DNA from: Levilactobacillus lanxiensis | GTDB taxonomy: Bacteria > Bacillota > Bacilli > Lactobacillales > Lactobacillaceae | DNA length: 64,000 nucleotides | Reading direction: 5' to 3' | Assembly (NCBI RefSeq): GCF_016861655.1 | Contig: NZ_BOLN01000002.1 | Span: 62,001-126,000 of the forward strand | In this document: positions 33,095 to 42,692 of the stretch, piece after piece | Numbering within the stretch: position 1 is the first letter of the stretch | How the letters are laid out: each line of letters starts with the position of its first letter | Position numbers and translations under genes: made by a program | The notes under the pieces: model-generated | Database searches by the model: none | The model's input: the letters and a program-made list of their open reading frames with translations, nothing else | Told to the model about the DNA's origin: nothing

Positions 33095-33721
33095 TTAAGT
33101 GTCGTACTGATTCAGGTTGTAGGTGGCGATGACATTGTCGAGTTTCTTGGCGTAATCCGGATCCGTGGCGTACCCGTTGCTCTGCAGCAACTTCGCCGCC
33201 GTCCGGTAATCCGTCACAGTCTGCTTGAAATAACTCTCCTTCAACAAGGCATCATGATCCAGAATCGCCGCGGTCAAACTAGGATAGTCCCGGAAATCAG
33301 CGTGGATCTTGATCTTTTTACCATTAACATATTCGGTCGTGGGAAACGACTTGGTCTTGCCCTGATAACTGCCCTTCACCCCAAACGGGTTGTTGGCCTG
33401 GACAAACAGCGCGGACGTCCCCCAGCTCGATTCCAGAATGGCCTGGGCAATCACGATGCTGGGCAAGACCTGACCATTTTGCTGGTACACGCGTACGGCC
33501 GGGGCTGCAATCTTCTTGATGAATTTCTGTTGCGTCGCCGTTTCACCGGTGTTGCCGGCACTGTAGCTGGTCTGCTCGACGTGCGTCGCCTGCATGACCG
33601 TCTTGATTTTACCCCGCATTAACAGGCCGCCACCCAGCACCAACAGGATCAGGACAAAGATCCAGGTAGCCATGGCGGGGTTAGTCGTTGATTTTCGTTT
33701 TTTTCTCCGTCGTTTTGCCAC
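33095..33721 (-). CDS. Membrane-anchored N-acetylglucosaminidase (GH73)
   Basis: A 208-residue protein with a Lys/Arg-rich start, one membrane anchor (about 17-37) and a GH73 domain. The catalytic Glu lies in AQAILESSWG at about residue 93, and NNPFGVKG is the usual follow-up motif. It cleaves peptidoglycan glycan strands outside the membrane during wall turnover. The start is GTG 33721 with GAGGGG. Divergent from the YdcF gene. Confidence 0.92.
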   Translation of the reverse strand: MAKRRRKKRKSTTNPAMATWIFVLILLVLGGGLLMRGKIKTVMQATHVEQTSYSAGNTGETATQQKFIKKIAAPAVRVYQQNGQVLPSIVIAQAILESSWGTSALFVQANNPFGVKGSYQGKTKSFPTTEYVNGKKIKIHADFRDYPSLTAAILDHDALLKESYFKQTVTDYRTAAKLLQSNGYATDPDYAKKLDNVIATYNLNQYDT

Positions 33722-33835
33722 CAGAATCCCCTCGTTTCCGTTATAATAGACTCAATTATACCGAGAAAAGTTTAAGGAACTGCTAAATTCAGAAAGTCTC
33801 AAAAAAACTTAACCTTTACGAAAGGAGCCGCGCGG

Positions 33836-34822
33836 ATGCTGCTTACTGTGAGTGTCATTTTAATTTTATTAGCCGTCTTACTAACCTTCTGGCAACCCCA
33901 CGGCCTCAGTTCCGCGGTGATGACCTGCATCAGCGGCGGGCTGATTATTCTCTTCGCCAGCTTCTCTCACCATCCCGGCTGGCAGCTGGTCGCCCACCTC
34001 GGTTGGGGTCTGATCACCATCATCGGCGTGGTCGGTCTCTTCAGTTTATTACTGATTCTAAATGCGCCCCACCTAGTCGTTCGCAAAAAGGAACGCCTGA
34101 CTTACGGGCTCCTAGCTGGCATTTGGCTCTGTCTGATTCTCGGCGTGGGCTGGGGCTTCCGGCTGGCCAGTGGCCACTTTGGTGAAAGCTGGTGGCCGTG
34201 GGTGACCTTCATCCCCGCCTTCAGCGCTTACCTGGGCGTGCTCTACGGTGCCAGTCTAGTCGGCAACCTGCGGGCAAACGTTTGGCGGGCCCGGCGAGCG
34301 GATACGATTCTGATTCTCGGCGCGGGCCTGCGCAACGGCCATGAAATTGGCCGCGTGTTGGGCAGTCGATTGGATACGGCCCTAGCCCTTGCTAGACGCC
34401 AAAAAGGCCCCGTGACCCTCCTAGTTAGCGGAGGCCAGGGACCGGACGAAACAATTTCGGAAGCCGCAGCGATGGCGGCCTATTTAGAGGCCCACGATTG
34501 GCCCAGCGACCAGATTGTTCAGGAAACGCGGGCCACGAGTACCTTTACCAATCTGCTTTATAGTCAACGATTATGGACGAAGCTGCCCCAGCAAGGCGGC
34601 CGCGTCGTCATCGTGACCAACAACTATCACCTGTTCAGGGCCGAACACCTGGCTAGTCAGCTCGGCATTCGGTGTGGCGGTTACCCGGCCCCGACCCGGT
34701 GGGGCTATTTGCCAGCGGCGTGGGCGCGAGAATTTCTGGCGATTATCATGCTGCATCCCCGCCTCCACCGTGGCGTCTTGATTGGCATGGTTGCGGCCAA
34801 TATTCTGTGGTTCCTAATTTAA
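33836..34822 (+). CDS. YdcF-family membrane protein (DUF218)
   Basis: A 328-residue protein with about five N-terminal helices (residues 1-150), a cytoplasmic or external DUF218 domain (about 155-290) and a final helix. The domain has ADTILILGAGLRNG, LLVSGGQGPDE and ATSTFTNLLYS, the conserved pieces of the SanA/ElyC/YdcF family linked to envelope precursor handling. ATG 33836 has GAAAGGAG. It overlaps the convergent amidase gene by 9 bp. Confidence 0.87.
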   Translation: MLLTVSVILILLAVLLTFWQPHGLSSAVMTCISGGLIILFASFSHHPGWQLVAHLGWGLITIIGVVGLFSLLLILNAPHLVVRKKERLTYGLLAGIWLCLILGVGWGFRLASGHFGESWWPWVTFIPAFSAYLGVLYGASLVGNLRANVWRARRADTILILGAGLRNGHEIGRVLGSRLDTALALARRQKGPVTLLVSGGQGPDETISEAAAMAAYLEAHDWPSDQIVQETRATSTFTNLLYSQRLWTKLPQQGGRVVIVTNNYHLFRAEHLASQLGIRCGGYPAPTRWGYLPAAWAREFLAIIMLHPRLHRGVLIGMVAANILWFLI

Positions 34823-35791
34823 CGCGGTCACGCTGAGCTGATTGGGCACGTTGTAATACTTGGGCTTGGTCCACGTCAACATTTCCGGCGTCAAGCGCAA
34901 CTGAACCGTGTCCAAGCGGTTATACGGCTGGAAGTAGTACGTCAGCGATTCGCAAACGGTGGCGGCGCGGTAGACCGAGTACGTCGGCCGATACTTGGAG
35001 CTGCGCGGCACGGTCACGCTGTCCAGCAAGTGCCAGGCGCTGATAATGGCCTCGTCCTCGTTGTCCGGCAAATCGGCGCGTTCCTTGTAGTAAGCGGCGC
35101 GCACGAAGCGGCCACCCGGTGTGAAGGATCCACTCGGCACGGGCTTACCGGAGAAGCGGCCGGTCGTCACTCGGGGCGCGTTCAATGGGACGGTGCCGGC
35201 GTCAAAGTCGTCGGTATAGTTCACGTATTGGCCCAACCGTTCCAGCTGAAGCTCGAAGTCCTTGCTGTTGGTGACGACGCCCAAGGGATTCTCGCGCACC
35301 TTCATGGGAAAATGCGTGGGTTCGATGACCACGGTCCGGCCGGTGCGGTCGACCACAGCAAAATGTAATTCGGAGTCGCCAATGTCGTTCACGGCAAAGC
35401 GATTCGTCATCAATTGAATCTCGTCGATGTGGGCTTCAATATCGGCGACCGAGGCGTAGTGCCCCAATAAATAAAATGAAAATTCATACGGAGCCAGATG
35501 AACCTGGCCCGGCGTTGGCGTTTCCACGAGGTGTGACCCGTTGGCAAACGTCAATTTTTGTACGCTCAAGCCCATTTCATTGACGCCATCGGACACGTCA
35601 ATTTCATGGTCGTGCGCGCCCCCACCGCCGATCATGGCGTAGCGGTTGGTGTGAACTTCGTTGTCGTATAGGCCCTGCCACTGGAAATTGCGGGGCACGA
35701 ACAGGGGTTGGACGTATAGGGCGTGCCAATCCATGGTGCGGGCTAGGATGTGGCTGCCGTCTTTCGCAATCTGTAATATGCTGGTACACAC
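34814..35791 (-). CDS. Choloylglycine hydrolase/penicillin V acylase-family amidase
   Basis: A 325-residue Ntn-hydrolase. Cys2, exposed after Met removal (MCTSI), is the nucleophile. RTMDWH at about residue 18, NEMGL at about 74 and the Asn/Arg region near 170-225 are the remaining family active-site positions. The family hydrolyses conjugated bile salts, penicillin V or N-acyl homoserine lactones. Bile-salt versus penicillin activity cannot be fixed by eye, so no symbol is given. Confidence 0.88.
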   Translation of the reverse strand: MCTSILQIAKDGSHILARTMDWHALYVQPLFVPRNFQWQGLYDNEVHTNRYAMIGGGGAHDHEIDVSDGVNEMGLSVQKLTFANGSHLVETPTPGQVHLAPYEFSFYLLGHYASVADIEAHIDEIQLMTNRFAVNDIGDSELHFAVVDRTGRTVVIEPTHFPMKVRENPLGVVTNSKDFELQLERLGQYVNYTDDFDAGTVPLNAPRVTTGRFSGKPVPSGSFTPGGRFVRAAYYKERADLPDNEDEAIISAWHLLDSVTVPRSSKYRPTYSVYRAATVCESLTYYFQPYNRLDTVQLRLTPEMLTWTKPKYYNVPNQLSVTALN

Positions 35792-35829
35792 AGGTGTCAG
35801 CCTCCTTAAAAATTGTCTGGGGTTGGTTT

Positions 35830-36021
35830 TCCCGGTTTCCGCCTGCGGTAGTCTGGTAGCTCCACCGCCTCCAGCCTGGAAAGCGGTCTTCCGGCTCGCC
35901 TTTGAGCCTCGAAGATCACGAGTCTCAAAGACGTCCCGTGGTGTAAGCTGAGAAAAATCACTCAGCTAACGCCACTGTCACAGGGGTTCCGTACCAGTCT
36001 ACCTCCGGTTCCAACCGGGAA
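35830..36021 (-). repeat. SIR copy 20, subtype C
   Basis: Arms CCCGGTT.../...AACCGGG and TACCAGTCTACCTCC. The minus-strand core has CTGTGACAGTGGCGTTAGCTGAG, CTCAGCTTACACCACGGGACG, CTTTGAGACTCG/GAGGCTCAAAGG and GGAAGACCGC/GGCTGGAGG. The right end faces the amidase start. Confidence 0.85.
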
Positions 36022-36220
36022 ATCCAACTGAAATTTTATCGCGTGCCGATACCTATGAGGTACCGCACGCGTTTTTGCTTTGGTTAATTAATTGTCTAAA
36101 CTTGTTGCTGTAAAACTCTCAACTGCACGTGCTCACCCGGTCTGGTGGACTTTACGTTGTCCGCTTCATACCCGCAACGACATCTGCTAACTGCCATTAA
36201 CACCGGCACACAGCCAGTCG

Positions 36221-36445
36221 GTTTGGCTTGGCCGTTGTCAGCGACCAGAGGCAACCTTGCGGACGCAGCTGTGTCGATGGCGTTGGCCGGCGTTCTTTGC
36301 CGGCCTAGGCCATGGGACGACCTTGAAGATGGACTTTTCAGCTTCAAGGCGAGACGGAGGACCGCCCCTCAGGCCGCAGTCGGTCTCCACAGCAGCGGGA
36401 GCAAGGATTGCCGCCGGGAGCGACCACCCAACGACCAAGCCAAAA
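36221..36445 (+). repeat. SIR copy 21, subtype A
   Basis: Arms TTTGGCTTGG and CCAAGCCAAA. The core is close to copies 10/11: GCGACCAGAGGCAAC, GTGTCGATGGCGTTGGC, GACCTTGAAGA.../CTTCAAGGCG, GAGGACCGCC/GGCCGCAGTC and CCACAGCAGCGG. The right end faces the SDR gene stop. Confidence 0.88.
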
Positions 36446-36502
36446 ACAAAAATCGGCCACCGCAATTAGCGATGACCGATAGCTTTATGCAGTTATTCTA
36501 TT

Positions 36503-37264
36503 TTAAGCGAAATTAATCCCACCATCAACAATAATGGCTTGGCCGGTAATGTAATCGGACTTCTTGTCGGCTAAGAAGGAAACCAGGTTAGCGACATCGG
36601 CTGGTTGTTCGCCACGGCCTAAGGCAATGCTATCAATGTTCTTCTGTAAGGTTTCGCCTTCAGGAACGTTGTAGATTTTTGCCATGCGTTGGTCGATTTC
36701 ATCCCACATTGGGGTGAGCACGATACCAGGGCAGTAAGCGTTGACCGTGATTTGGTCCTTCGCCAATTCCTTGGCAGCGGCTTGCGTCAAGCCACGAACA
36801 GCGAATTTCGTTGCGGAGTAAGCACCCAACATTTCAAAGCCTTCATGGCCGGCGATTGAGGAAGCACTGATGATCTTCCCGCCAGTTCCTTGGGCCTTGA
36901 ATTGTTCAGCAGCGGCTTGAATCCCAAAGAAAGCACCCTTGATGTTCACGTCTAAAATTTGGTCCAAATCTTCTTCAGAGGTTTCAATGACGGGGTCGAT
37001 CTTGGCAATCCCAGCGTTGTTGACCATCACGTCCAGGTGGCCCATGTCGGCAACGACGTTCTTAACCAGGTCAAACATGGCTTGCTTCTTGGAAACGTCA
37101 ACGAAGTAGCCCTTGGCACCATTGCCCACTTCAGCGGCAACGGCTTCAGCATGTTCCTTGTTCAAATCAGCCACGGCAACTTGTAAGCCATCGGCAACTA
37201 ATTGTTTAACGATACCTTCACCAATACCTTGGCCACCACCGGTAACAATCGCAACTCTTGTCAT
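36503..37264 (-). CDS. SDR dehydrogenase, acetoin/diacetyl reductase-like
   Basis: A 253-residue classical short-chain dehydrogenase: TGGGQGIG cofactor motif at residues about 8-15, NNAGIA at about 86, catalytic Ser in SASSIAG (about 138) and YSATK (about 152). Overall sequence, including [12 protein letters not shown], resembles bacterial (S)-acetoin forming diacetyl reductases/2,3-butanediol dehydrogenases. ATG 37264 has AAGGAG; a TTG two codons earlier lacks spacing. A cre-like site at 37387-37400 suggests CcpA control, fitting a role in overflow metabolism. Confidence 0.88.
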   Translation of the reverse strand: MTRVAIVTGGGQGIGEGIVKQLVADGLQVAVADLNKEHAEAVAAEVGNGAKGYFVDVSKKQAMFDLVKNVVADMGHLDVMVNNAGIAKIDPVIETSEEDLDQILDVNIKGAFFGIQAAAEQFKAQGTGGKIISASSIAGHEGFEMLGAYSATKFAVRGLTQAAAKELAKDQITVNAYCPGIVLTPMWDEIDQRMAKIYNVPEGETLQKNIDSIALGRGEQPADVANLVSFLADKKSDYITGQAIIVDGGINFA

Positions 37265-37386
37265 ACGCAAAACACTCCTTCTAATCTGATTTTTTCGAAA
37301 ATAACCAGCGAATCCAGCCCCGCCTCCCGGACGACGTTAAATTAAAGACTAATTGTTTTCCGAACATCTTAATTAAAGCATATAAA

Positions 37387-37400
37387 TGTAAGCGCTTCAA
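37387..37400. promoter_or_regulatory. Candidate cre (CcpA) site
   Basis: TGTAAGCGCTTCAA matches the TGWAARCGYTWNCW catabolite-response consensus with one mismatch, 123 bp upstream of the SDR start codon. Confidence 0.55.
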
Positions 37401-37660
37401 TTTATTTCACAAACAAAAGCGGCGGTCTCAGTCACGAATCGACCAACAACCACCGCCATATCAAGCATATCCCCTCATTGATGACAAATAATTGCATGAA
37501 GGAATAGCCATTTTTACTTACCAACCACAAACTCACAAGCGTAAATTCTTGCCATCAGTATCTCCATTGAATAGCAAACGTTCAACCGAAATAAACCGAC
37601 TGCCTCACTAGACATAACCACACAACGGAAAACATAGCAGCAAGCCCTAGCGGCTGTTGA
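37401..37660. other. Spacer upstream of SIR copy 22
   Basis: AT-rich, no gene. A GCGGCGGT.../...ACCGCC inverted pair (about 37418-37460) might form a hairpin; nothing else could be supported. Confidence 0.3.
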
Positions 37661-37856
37661 CGCCCAGAACCGGAGGTAGAGGGGTACGGAACCCCTGTGT
37701 CGGTTTCGTTAGTCGGGGTTCCTTCCCGGCTTACGAAACGGGACGACCTTTGAGACTCGTGCTTTTCGAGGCTCAAAGGCGAGCCGGAAGCCCGCTTCCC
37801 AGGCTGCAGGCGTTCCCCACAGGGGTGAAGTACCCCTCTACCGCAGGTGGCGGGCT
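37661..37856 (+). repeat. SIR copy 22, subtype C
   Basis: Arms CGGAGGTAGAGGGGTA and TACCCCTCTACCGC. The core has CTGTGTCGGTTTCGTTAGTC, CTTACGAAACGGGACGACC, CTTTGAGACTCG/GAGGCTCAAAGG, CGGAAGCCCGC/GGCTGCAGGC and CCCCACAGG. The right end is 13 bp from the stop of the small gene at 37870. Confidence 0.9.
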
Positions 37857-37869
37857 AAGAAACACCCGC

Positions 37870-38100
37870 TTAGGCTTGCGAAGCGTCGGTTAGGAAGGAC
37901 TGGAAGCGCCGATCAATTTCCTTCAACCGCGCCTCACTCCCCAAACTATCCGCCACACTCGCCGTAATTTTCAGATAGGCGAACATGACTTGACTAGGAT
38001 CTAACCCGGCCTGCGCGGCTAATTCCGTCGCAAACGGGTAACGTTGGTCAGTTAACATTTTTGCAAATGGGCTTTGGTAGGCCCGATGATGCTTAGCCAT
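37870..38100 (-). CDS. Small conserved-looking protein, unknown
   Basis: A 76-residue hydrophilic protein starting MAKHHRAYQSPFAKML. The start ATG 38100 has GGGAGGG; an upstream in-frame ATG lacks a site. Mostly helical by composition, with no motif I recognise. It is divergent from the MMPL transporter gene and shares its promoter region (38100-38300), so joint regulation is possible. Confidence 0.6.
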   Translation of the reverse strand: MAKHHRAYQSPFAKMLTDQRYPFATELAAQAGLDPSQVMFAYLKITASVADSLGSEARLKEIDRRFQSFLTDASQA

Positions 38101-38302
38101 TGAAGTTCCCTCCCTTATTGGGTGATACAAGTGTTTCTAACCTTACCCCTTTAAGAATTTAAAGCAACTAAAGAGTTTCTTAAACTTTGTTAAATCCGTC
38201 TTAAAAAGGCCCGAAGCCCGGTCATTATGGTAAAATTGAGTATGGATTATACCCTGCTTGCACGGCGGGAGATTGGATACATAGAGAGGACTCAGACTAC
38301 TT

Positions 38303-41119
38303 ATGCAAGAACGGATTAGAAAGCTTCACCACAACCGAATTTTTGCACTCGTATTCTGGTTAATCGTGGTTTTTGCGGCCATTGTCACCTTGCCGAATGT
38401 CAATACCATTATTCAATATGATGGTCAACCACAATTGGCGAATACGAGTCAACCCGTTAAAGCAACCCAGATTCAAAATACTTGGGGGCGCAACTTAAAC
38501 GGGACGTACACCGTCAACGCGGTTTTCAACAACCCGGGCGGCGCGCTCACCAATAAGCAATTAGCAGCGGTCAATAAGACCGTAGCCAATTTGCAAAAAC
38601 GGTCAAGTTATTATGGGATTCAAAAGATCACCACAATGACCAACACGCCAACCAGCAAACCGCAACTGTATTCCAAGGATAAGTCGACCGAGGTTGTTCA
38701 ACTCGCGGTCAGCCACAACCAAGGAACAGTTCGTCAAATTACTGGGCAACTCACCAGTCAAATTTCTACGCTCGGCCTCAACACGTATGTGACCAGCCCG
38801 GAAATCGTTAGTGACGCCGCGAACGAGCACATTTCGTCCTTCACGTTAATCGTGATTTTAATGACGTTACTGATTGCCTTAGTCGCCATGGGGATTTTAT
38901 TCGCATCCATCATCGCCCCAATCATTACGTTCCTAGCCATTTTAATCAGTTATATTTCAACGCTTAGTTTGGCGACTAACCTGGCTTATCACTGGAATTT
39001 CGCGTACTCCGAGTACACACCGATCTTCCTCTTACTGGGAATCAGCCTCTTCACCTTGCTGACCAGCTTCTGGTTCTTCCGGGAACTGCGCAACCACGTG
39101 GATGACGGCATGGAGAGTCAAGAAGCCACTAGCAAAGTCATTCAGGACCTGGGTTACCGGATTCTTATCAGTACCCTGAGCCTGACATTGGCCTTTGGTA
39201 GCCTCATGCTCTTTGACTTCTCCACCATTCGGGCGTACGGCCTCCTCGGGATTGGCTTTGCCATCACCGGGATTGCCAGCGTCACCTTGATTCCCGTCTT
39301 CGCCGGTATGCTGGGAACCAGCCTCTTCTGGCCAAAGAAGACGCGGCCAAAGCTCAAGGATCACAAGTTATGGCACAGCCTCGCCCGTTTCGGCCTCTGG
39401 CAGCCATGGATTGCCATTTTGGTCGTCCTCTACTTGGTCGGTCCATTTGCTTACAGCTACCGCAACCAACTCAACTATGATAATTCAACGGATATTCCAA
39501 ATAACCAAGCCGTGCAGGGTGCTCGGGTCTTAAGTGCCCACTTTGGTCAAGGGAAAGCAACCCCATTGACCCTCTATGTTCAAACGAACAAACGTCTTGA
39601 TAACCAAAACCAACTCTTCCAGCTGGATAACTTAACGAAGAAGCTGCGGGCCCAACCGGGTGTCGCCAGCGTCACGTCCGTTACCCAACCAGGTGGTCAA
39701 CCCATCACGCAGTACTATGCGTCAACCCAACTCAACTCGTTAACCAACGAATTGACCGGCGTGGTTGGTCAACTCGGGACTGTCCGCAACGATTTGAAAT
39801 CAGACAGTGCCAACCTGAAACAGAAGACGTTGAAGGCTGAAATCAAACGCCTGCAACAACTCTCAACGCAAACCACTAGCTTAGTCAGCGACAGCAGCGC
39901 GCTGCAAAGTTCCCTGCAAGCTGCCCAAAGCAAGTCGAGCGCAAGTAGCACCAGCAGCACGTCCAAGAAGGTTACCCGCTACATCAACCAATTGAACGCC
40001 GTGAACTCGCAACTGAACTCAGCGATTGCTACCTTAAGCACGCTGTCCAGTGACGTCAGCACCACCAACACGGACGCCAGTGCCGCTCACTCCAACATGA
40101 GTAACTACGCCGAAACCATCAAGGCCGTCAACACCAGCCTGAATGATTCGCGTAAGCAAGTCATCACCATGCAGAAGTCCTTAAACAAGATGTACCTGTA
40201 CCTGAGTGGCCTGCAATCATCCGAAGCAGCCAAGGCCTTGTACCTGTCCCCTACTCAAATCTCTAGTGGTGACTTCCAACAATCCTTGACCAACTTCACC
40301 GATGAAAAGGTCAAAGCCACTTACCTGACCATTACCTTGAAAAACGCGCCAAACGCCAACGATACGGCCAAGACGTTGACCCAACTGAAGCAAGTCGCTA
40401 CCGCCCAATTACGCGGCACGATTATGGAAGGGTCCACGTTGACCTTCGCTGGCCAACCAGCCACGACCGCCACGATTCAAAACCAGTACCAACACGACTT
40501 ACCACGGGTCTTACTCCTGGTCTTCGGGATTACGTTATTACTCCTGATCATCTTCAGTCGGTCCATCCTGCAAGCCACTTACTGGTTCTTGACCTTCCTG
40601 GCCTCGACCGCTGCTAGTTACCAGTTGACCCACCTCTTAATGAAGTGGTTGACTGGCGACGGCGATTTCAACTGGCAAGTGCCACTGTTAGCCTTCGTGC
40701 CCGTCACCGTATTGGCCGTCGTTGAATTGACCCAGTTAGCCTTGAGCTACCGGCTAAACGACGCCCCACTGCTTGACTGGTTACTCCCAGGCATTAACGA
40801 AGTCGGCCAAACCATGCGCCACTCCCTGTTCATCATCATTGCCGGGGTCTTAGGCCTGTTGGTCGCTGAATCACAAACGTTGACCGCTGTGACCTTGATT
40901 ACCATCTTAACGGCAATCATCTTCAACCTGACGCTGCCAATCATGGCATCCTCCTTCGGGAAGTTGTCCGTGATTCTCCCAGCACAGAAGCCACACGAGT
41001 TCCACGCGCCACACCGCAAGAAGCGGCAAAAGCGGGCGGACCGGCCAATGAAGTCAGCCAAGTCTAGCAAGGCAGATGCCAAGCCAACGACAACGCCTGA
41101 CGATTCGAAGAAAGATTAA
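38303..41119 (+). CDS. MMPL-family membrane transporter
   Basis: A 938-residue RND-superfamily exporter of the MMPL type. Helix 1 (about 13-32) is followed by an extracellular domain, helices 2-6 (about 180-350), a second long extracellular region (about 400-720) with a Ser/Thr/Gln-rich coiled-coil-like stretch at about 490-640, then helices 8-12 (about 730-890). The tail is very basic (KKRQKRADRPMKSAKS). Relatives export lipids or are YhgE-like. Ends in a terminator 13 bp downstream. Confidence 0.88.
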   Translation: MQERIRKLHHNRIFALVFWLIVVFAAIVTLPNVNTIIQYDGQPQLANTSQPVKATQIQNTWGRNLNGTYTVNAVFNNPGGALTNKQLAAVNKTVANLQKRSSYYGIQKITTMTNTPTSKPQLYSKDKSTEVVQLAVSHNQGTVRQITGQLTSQISTLGLNTYVTSPEIVSDAANEHISSFTLIVILMTLLIALVAMGILFASIIAPIITFLAILISYISTLSLATNLAYHWNFAYSEYTPIFLLLGISLFTLLTSFWFFRELRNHVDDGMESQEATSKVIQDLGYRILISTLSLTLAFGSLMLFDFSTIRAYGLLGIGFAITGIASVTLIPVFAGMLGTSLFWPKKTRPKLKDHKLWHSLARFGLWQPWIAILVVLYLVGPFAYSYRNQLNYDNSTDIPNNQAVQGARVLSAHFGQGKATPLTLYVQTNKRLDNQNQLFQLDNLTKKLRAQPGVASVTSVTQPGGQPITQYYASTQLNSLTNELTGVVGQLGTVRNDLKSDSANLKQKTLKAEIKRLQQLSTQTTSLVSDSSALQSSLQAAQSKSSASSTSSTSKKVTRYINQLNAVNSQLNSAIATLSTLSSDVSTTNTDASAAHSNMSNYAETIKAVNTSLNDSRKQVITMQKSLNKMYLYLSGLQSSEAAKALYLSPTQISSGDFQQSLTNFTDEKVKATYLTITLKNAPNANDTAKTLTQLKQVATAQLRGTIMEGSTLTFAGQPATTATIQNQYQHDLPRVLLLVFGITLLLLIIFSRSILQATYWFLTFLASTAASYQLTHLLMKWLTGDGDFNWQVPLLAFVPVTVLAVVELTQLALSYRLNDAPLLDWLLPGINEVGQTMRHSLFIIIAGVLGLLVAESQTLTAVTLITILTAIIFNLTLPIMASSFGKLSVILPAQKPHEFHAPHRKKRQKRADRPMKSAKSSKADAKPTTTPDDSKKD

Positions 41120-41131
41120 TTAGATACATGC

Positions 41132-41168
41132 AAGCCACCAACCCCAAACAGGTCGGTGGCTTTTTTGG
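41132..41168 (+). terminator. Terminator of the MMPL gene
   Basis: AAGCCACC...GGTGGCTTTTTT hairpin directly after the stop. Confidence 0.85.
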
Positions 41169-41384
41169 TTGGGCTATCATCATTCGCCTGCGGCTGCCAG
41201 AGATTCCGGCGTCTGTGGGGAACGCCTGCGGCCTGAGAAACGGTCCTCCGGCTCGGTTTGAAGCCCGAGAACCCACCGGTCTCCAAACACGTCCCACGCT
41301 GTAAGCTGAGAAAACACTCAGCTAACACCGTCGACACAGCTACCTCCATCTCTGTCCTCCTCCGGCTAACGTTGTATCCCAACC
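41168..41384 (-). repeat. SIR copy 23, subtype C
   Basis: Tips GGTTGGG and CCCAACC. The minus strand has AGCTGTGTCGACGGTGTTAGCTGAG, then CTCAGCTTACAGCGTGGGACG, GTTTGGAGACC/...GGTTT, GAGGACCG/GGCCGCAGGCG and CCCCACAG. The right end faces the MMPL terminator. Confidence 0.85.
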
Positions 41385-41485
41385 AGTACTTAGGTTGTTG
41401 ATTCCTGCCTATTCTTCCTCTCTGTTCCGTTCGTAGACACTTCCATTAATGATCCATGTCACCACCTAATCTGTGACCAATTTCT

Positions 41486-41532
41486 AAAGTTAAGTAACTT
41501 TATTTGATTTTTGTAACTTCTTCATCTATACT
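41486..41532 (+). promoter_or_regulatory. Promoter and operator of the SDR gene
   Basis: TTGATT (41504-41509), 17-bp spacer, TATACT (41527-41532). Just upstream is the dyad AAAGTTA/TAACTTT (41486-41501), and GTAACTT occurs again between the -35 and -10. This looks like a repressor-controlled promoter. Confidence 0.6.
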
Positions 41533-41569
41533 CATCTTACAAAATAAAACAAATAAGGTTGGCAAAAAT

Positions 41570-42373
41570 ATGAAATTAACAAACAATACAATTATGATTA
41601 CTGGTGGGACTTCTGGAATTGGCTTGGCCTTTGCGCTCCGGCTCTTGGACATGGGCAATCGCGTCATCGTTGTCGGGCGGAACCAGGCTAAGATCGATAA
41701 TGTGCTCTCCCTGCACCCTGGGCTAGAAGCCATTCGGGCCGATATTAGTCAGACAGCTGATGTAACGGCGCTAACGAATCAACTTGAACGGGACTACCCC
41801 GATTTGAATCTGATCATCAACTCCGCTGGTATTATGCGGCAGTATGACTTATTTGACCCAGAAATTGCTTTGACCGACCTCACGTCCGAGGTCACGACTA
41901 ATCTGAACGGGATTATCTATGTAACGAAATCGTTACTCCCCCTGCTCAGTCGGCAACCTGAGGCCATGCTCGTCAACATCAGTTCCCTGCTGTCGCTGGT
42001 GTCCGCGGCCGACTCACCCATCTACTCCGCAACCAAGGCGGGGATTCACATGTACACGGACGCCCTGCGCGAACAGGTCAAGGCCAACCACGTCAACATC
42101 CACATCGTTGAGCTCCTGCCACCCCTGGTGACGGGCACGAACCTGACCCAGCAATACGACAAGACCTTCCTGGATAAATTTGCCAGCTCCACCACTACAC
42201 AATTAGTCAACGCGGGCATCAAGGGCATGCAGAAAAACAAACCACAAATCGACGCCGGCTTTACCAAATTCATGCGCGTCTCAATGCACCTGGTCCCCCG
42301 GCAAGTGACCCACATCTGGGGCCAACAAACCATGACCGCCTTCTTGAAGAAACACAAACTGCTTCACGCTTAG
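41570..42373 (+). CDS. SDR-family oxidoreductase (DltE-like)
   Basis: A 267-residue short-chain dehydrogenase: TGGTSGIG at about residues 11-18, NSAGI at about 87, catalytic YSATKAG at about 153. It resembles DltE/YbbO-type reductases of unknown substrate. The start is ATG 41570; the frame is open further upstream but only here is there a ribosome-like AAGGTTGG. Flanked by SIR copies 23 and 24 and ended by its own terminator. Confidence 0.85.
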   Translation: MKLTNNTIMITGGTSGIGLAFALRLLDMGNRVIVVGRNQAKIDNVLSLHPGLEAIRADISQTADVTALTNQLERDYPDLNLIINSAGIMRQYDLFDPEIALTDLTSEVTTNLNGIIYVTKSLLPLLSRQPEAMLVNISSLLSLVSAADSPIYSATKAGIHMYTDALREQVKANHVNIHIVELLPPLVTGTNLTQQYDKTFLDKFASSTTTQLVNAGIKGMQKNKPQIDAGFTKFMRVSMHLVPRQVTHIWGQQTMTAFLKKHKLLHA

Positions 42374-42377
42374 TATG

Positions 42378-42428
42378 AAAATAGTCCGCTCGACAACTAC
42401 CAGAAACAGTTGTCGAACGGACTATTTA
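42378..42428. terminator. Terminator after SDR gene
   Basis: AAATAGTCCG..CGACAACT/AGTTGTCG..CGGACTATTT, a long near-perfect stem with T-rich end. Confidence 0.88.
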
Positions 42429-42486
42429 TTTGTTCAATTTAGTTAACGAACCCACTACCACCAAACTTAAACACCCACCGCAAATC

Positions 42487-42681
42487 GTGAGCCGGGGGGC
42501 AGCTGGGGACAGAGCCACCTGTGTCGATGGTGTTAGACCGGGCGATTTTCCCCGGACTTACAGCATGGGACGTGTTTGGAGACGGTGCCCTTCCCGGCTT
42601 CAAACCGAGCTTGCGGACCGCCCCTCAGGCCGCAAGCGTTCCCCACAGGTGGCGGCGTCCCCAGAGGCCGCAGACGTCATG
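42487..42681 (+). repeat. SIR copy 24, subtype C
   Basis: The core has CTGTGTCGATGGTGTTAGACCG, CTTACAGCATGGGACG, TTTGGAGACGG.../GGCTTCAAAC, GCGGACCGCC/GGCCGCAAGC and CCCCACAGG. The right end is 12 bp from the MFS stop codon. It is the last copy before the 15-kb repeat-free block. Confidence 0.85.
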
Positions 42682-42692
42682 GTTTAGGACGT

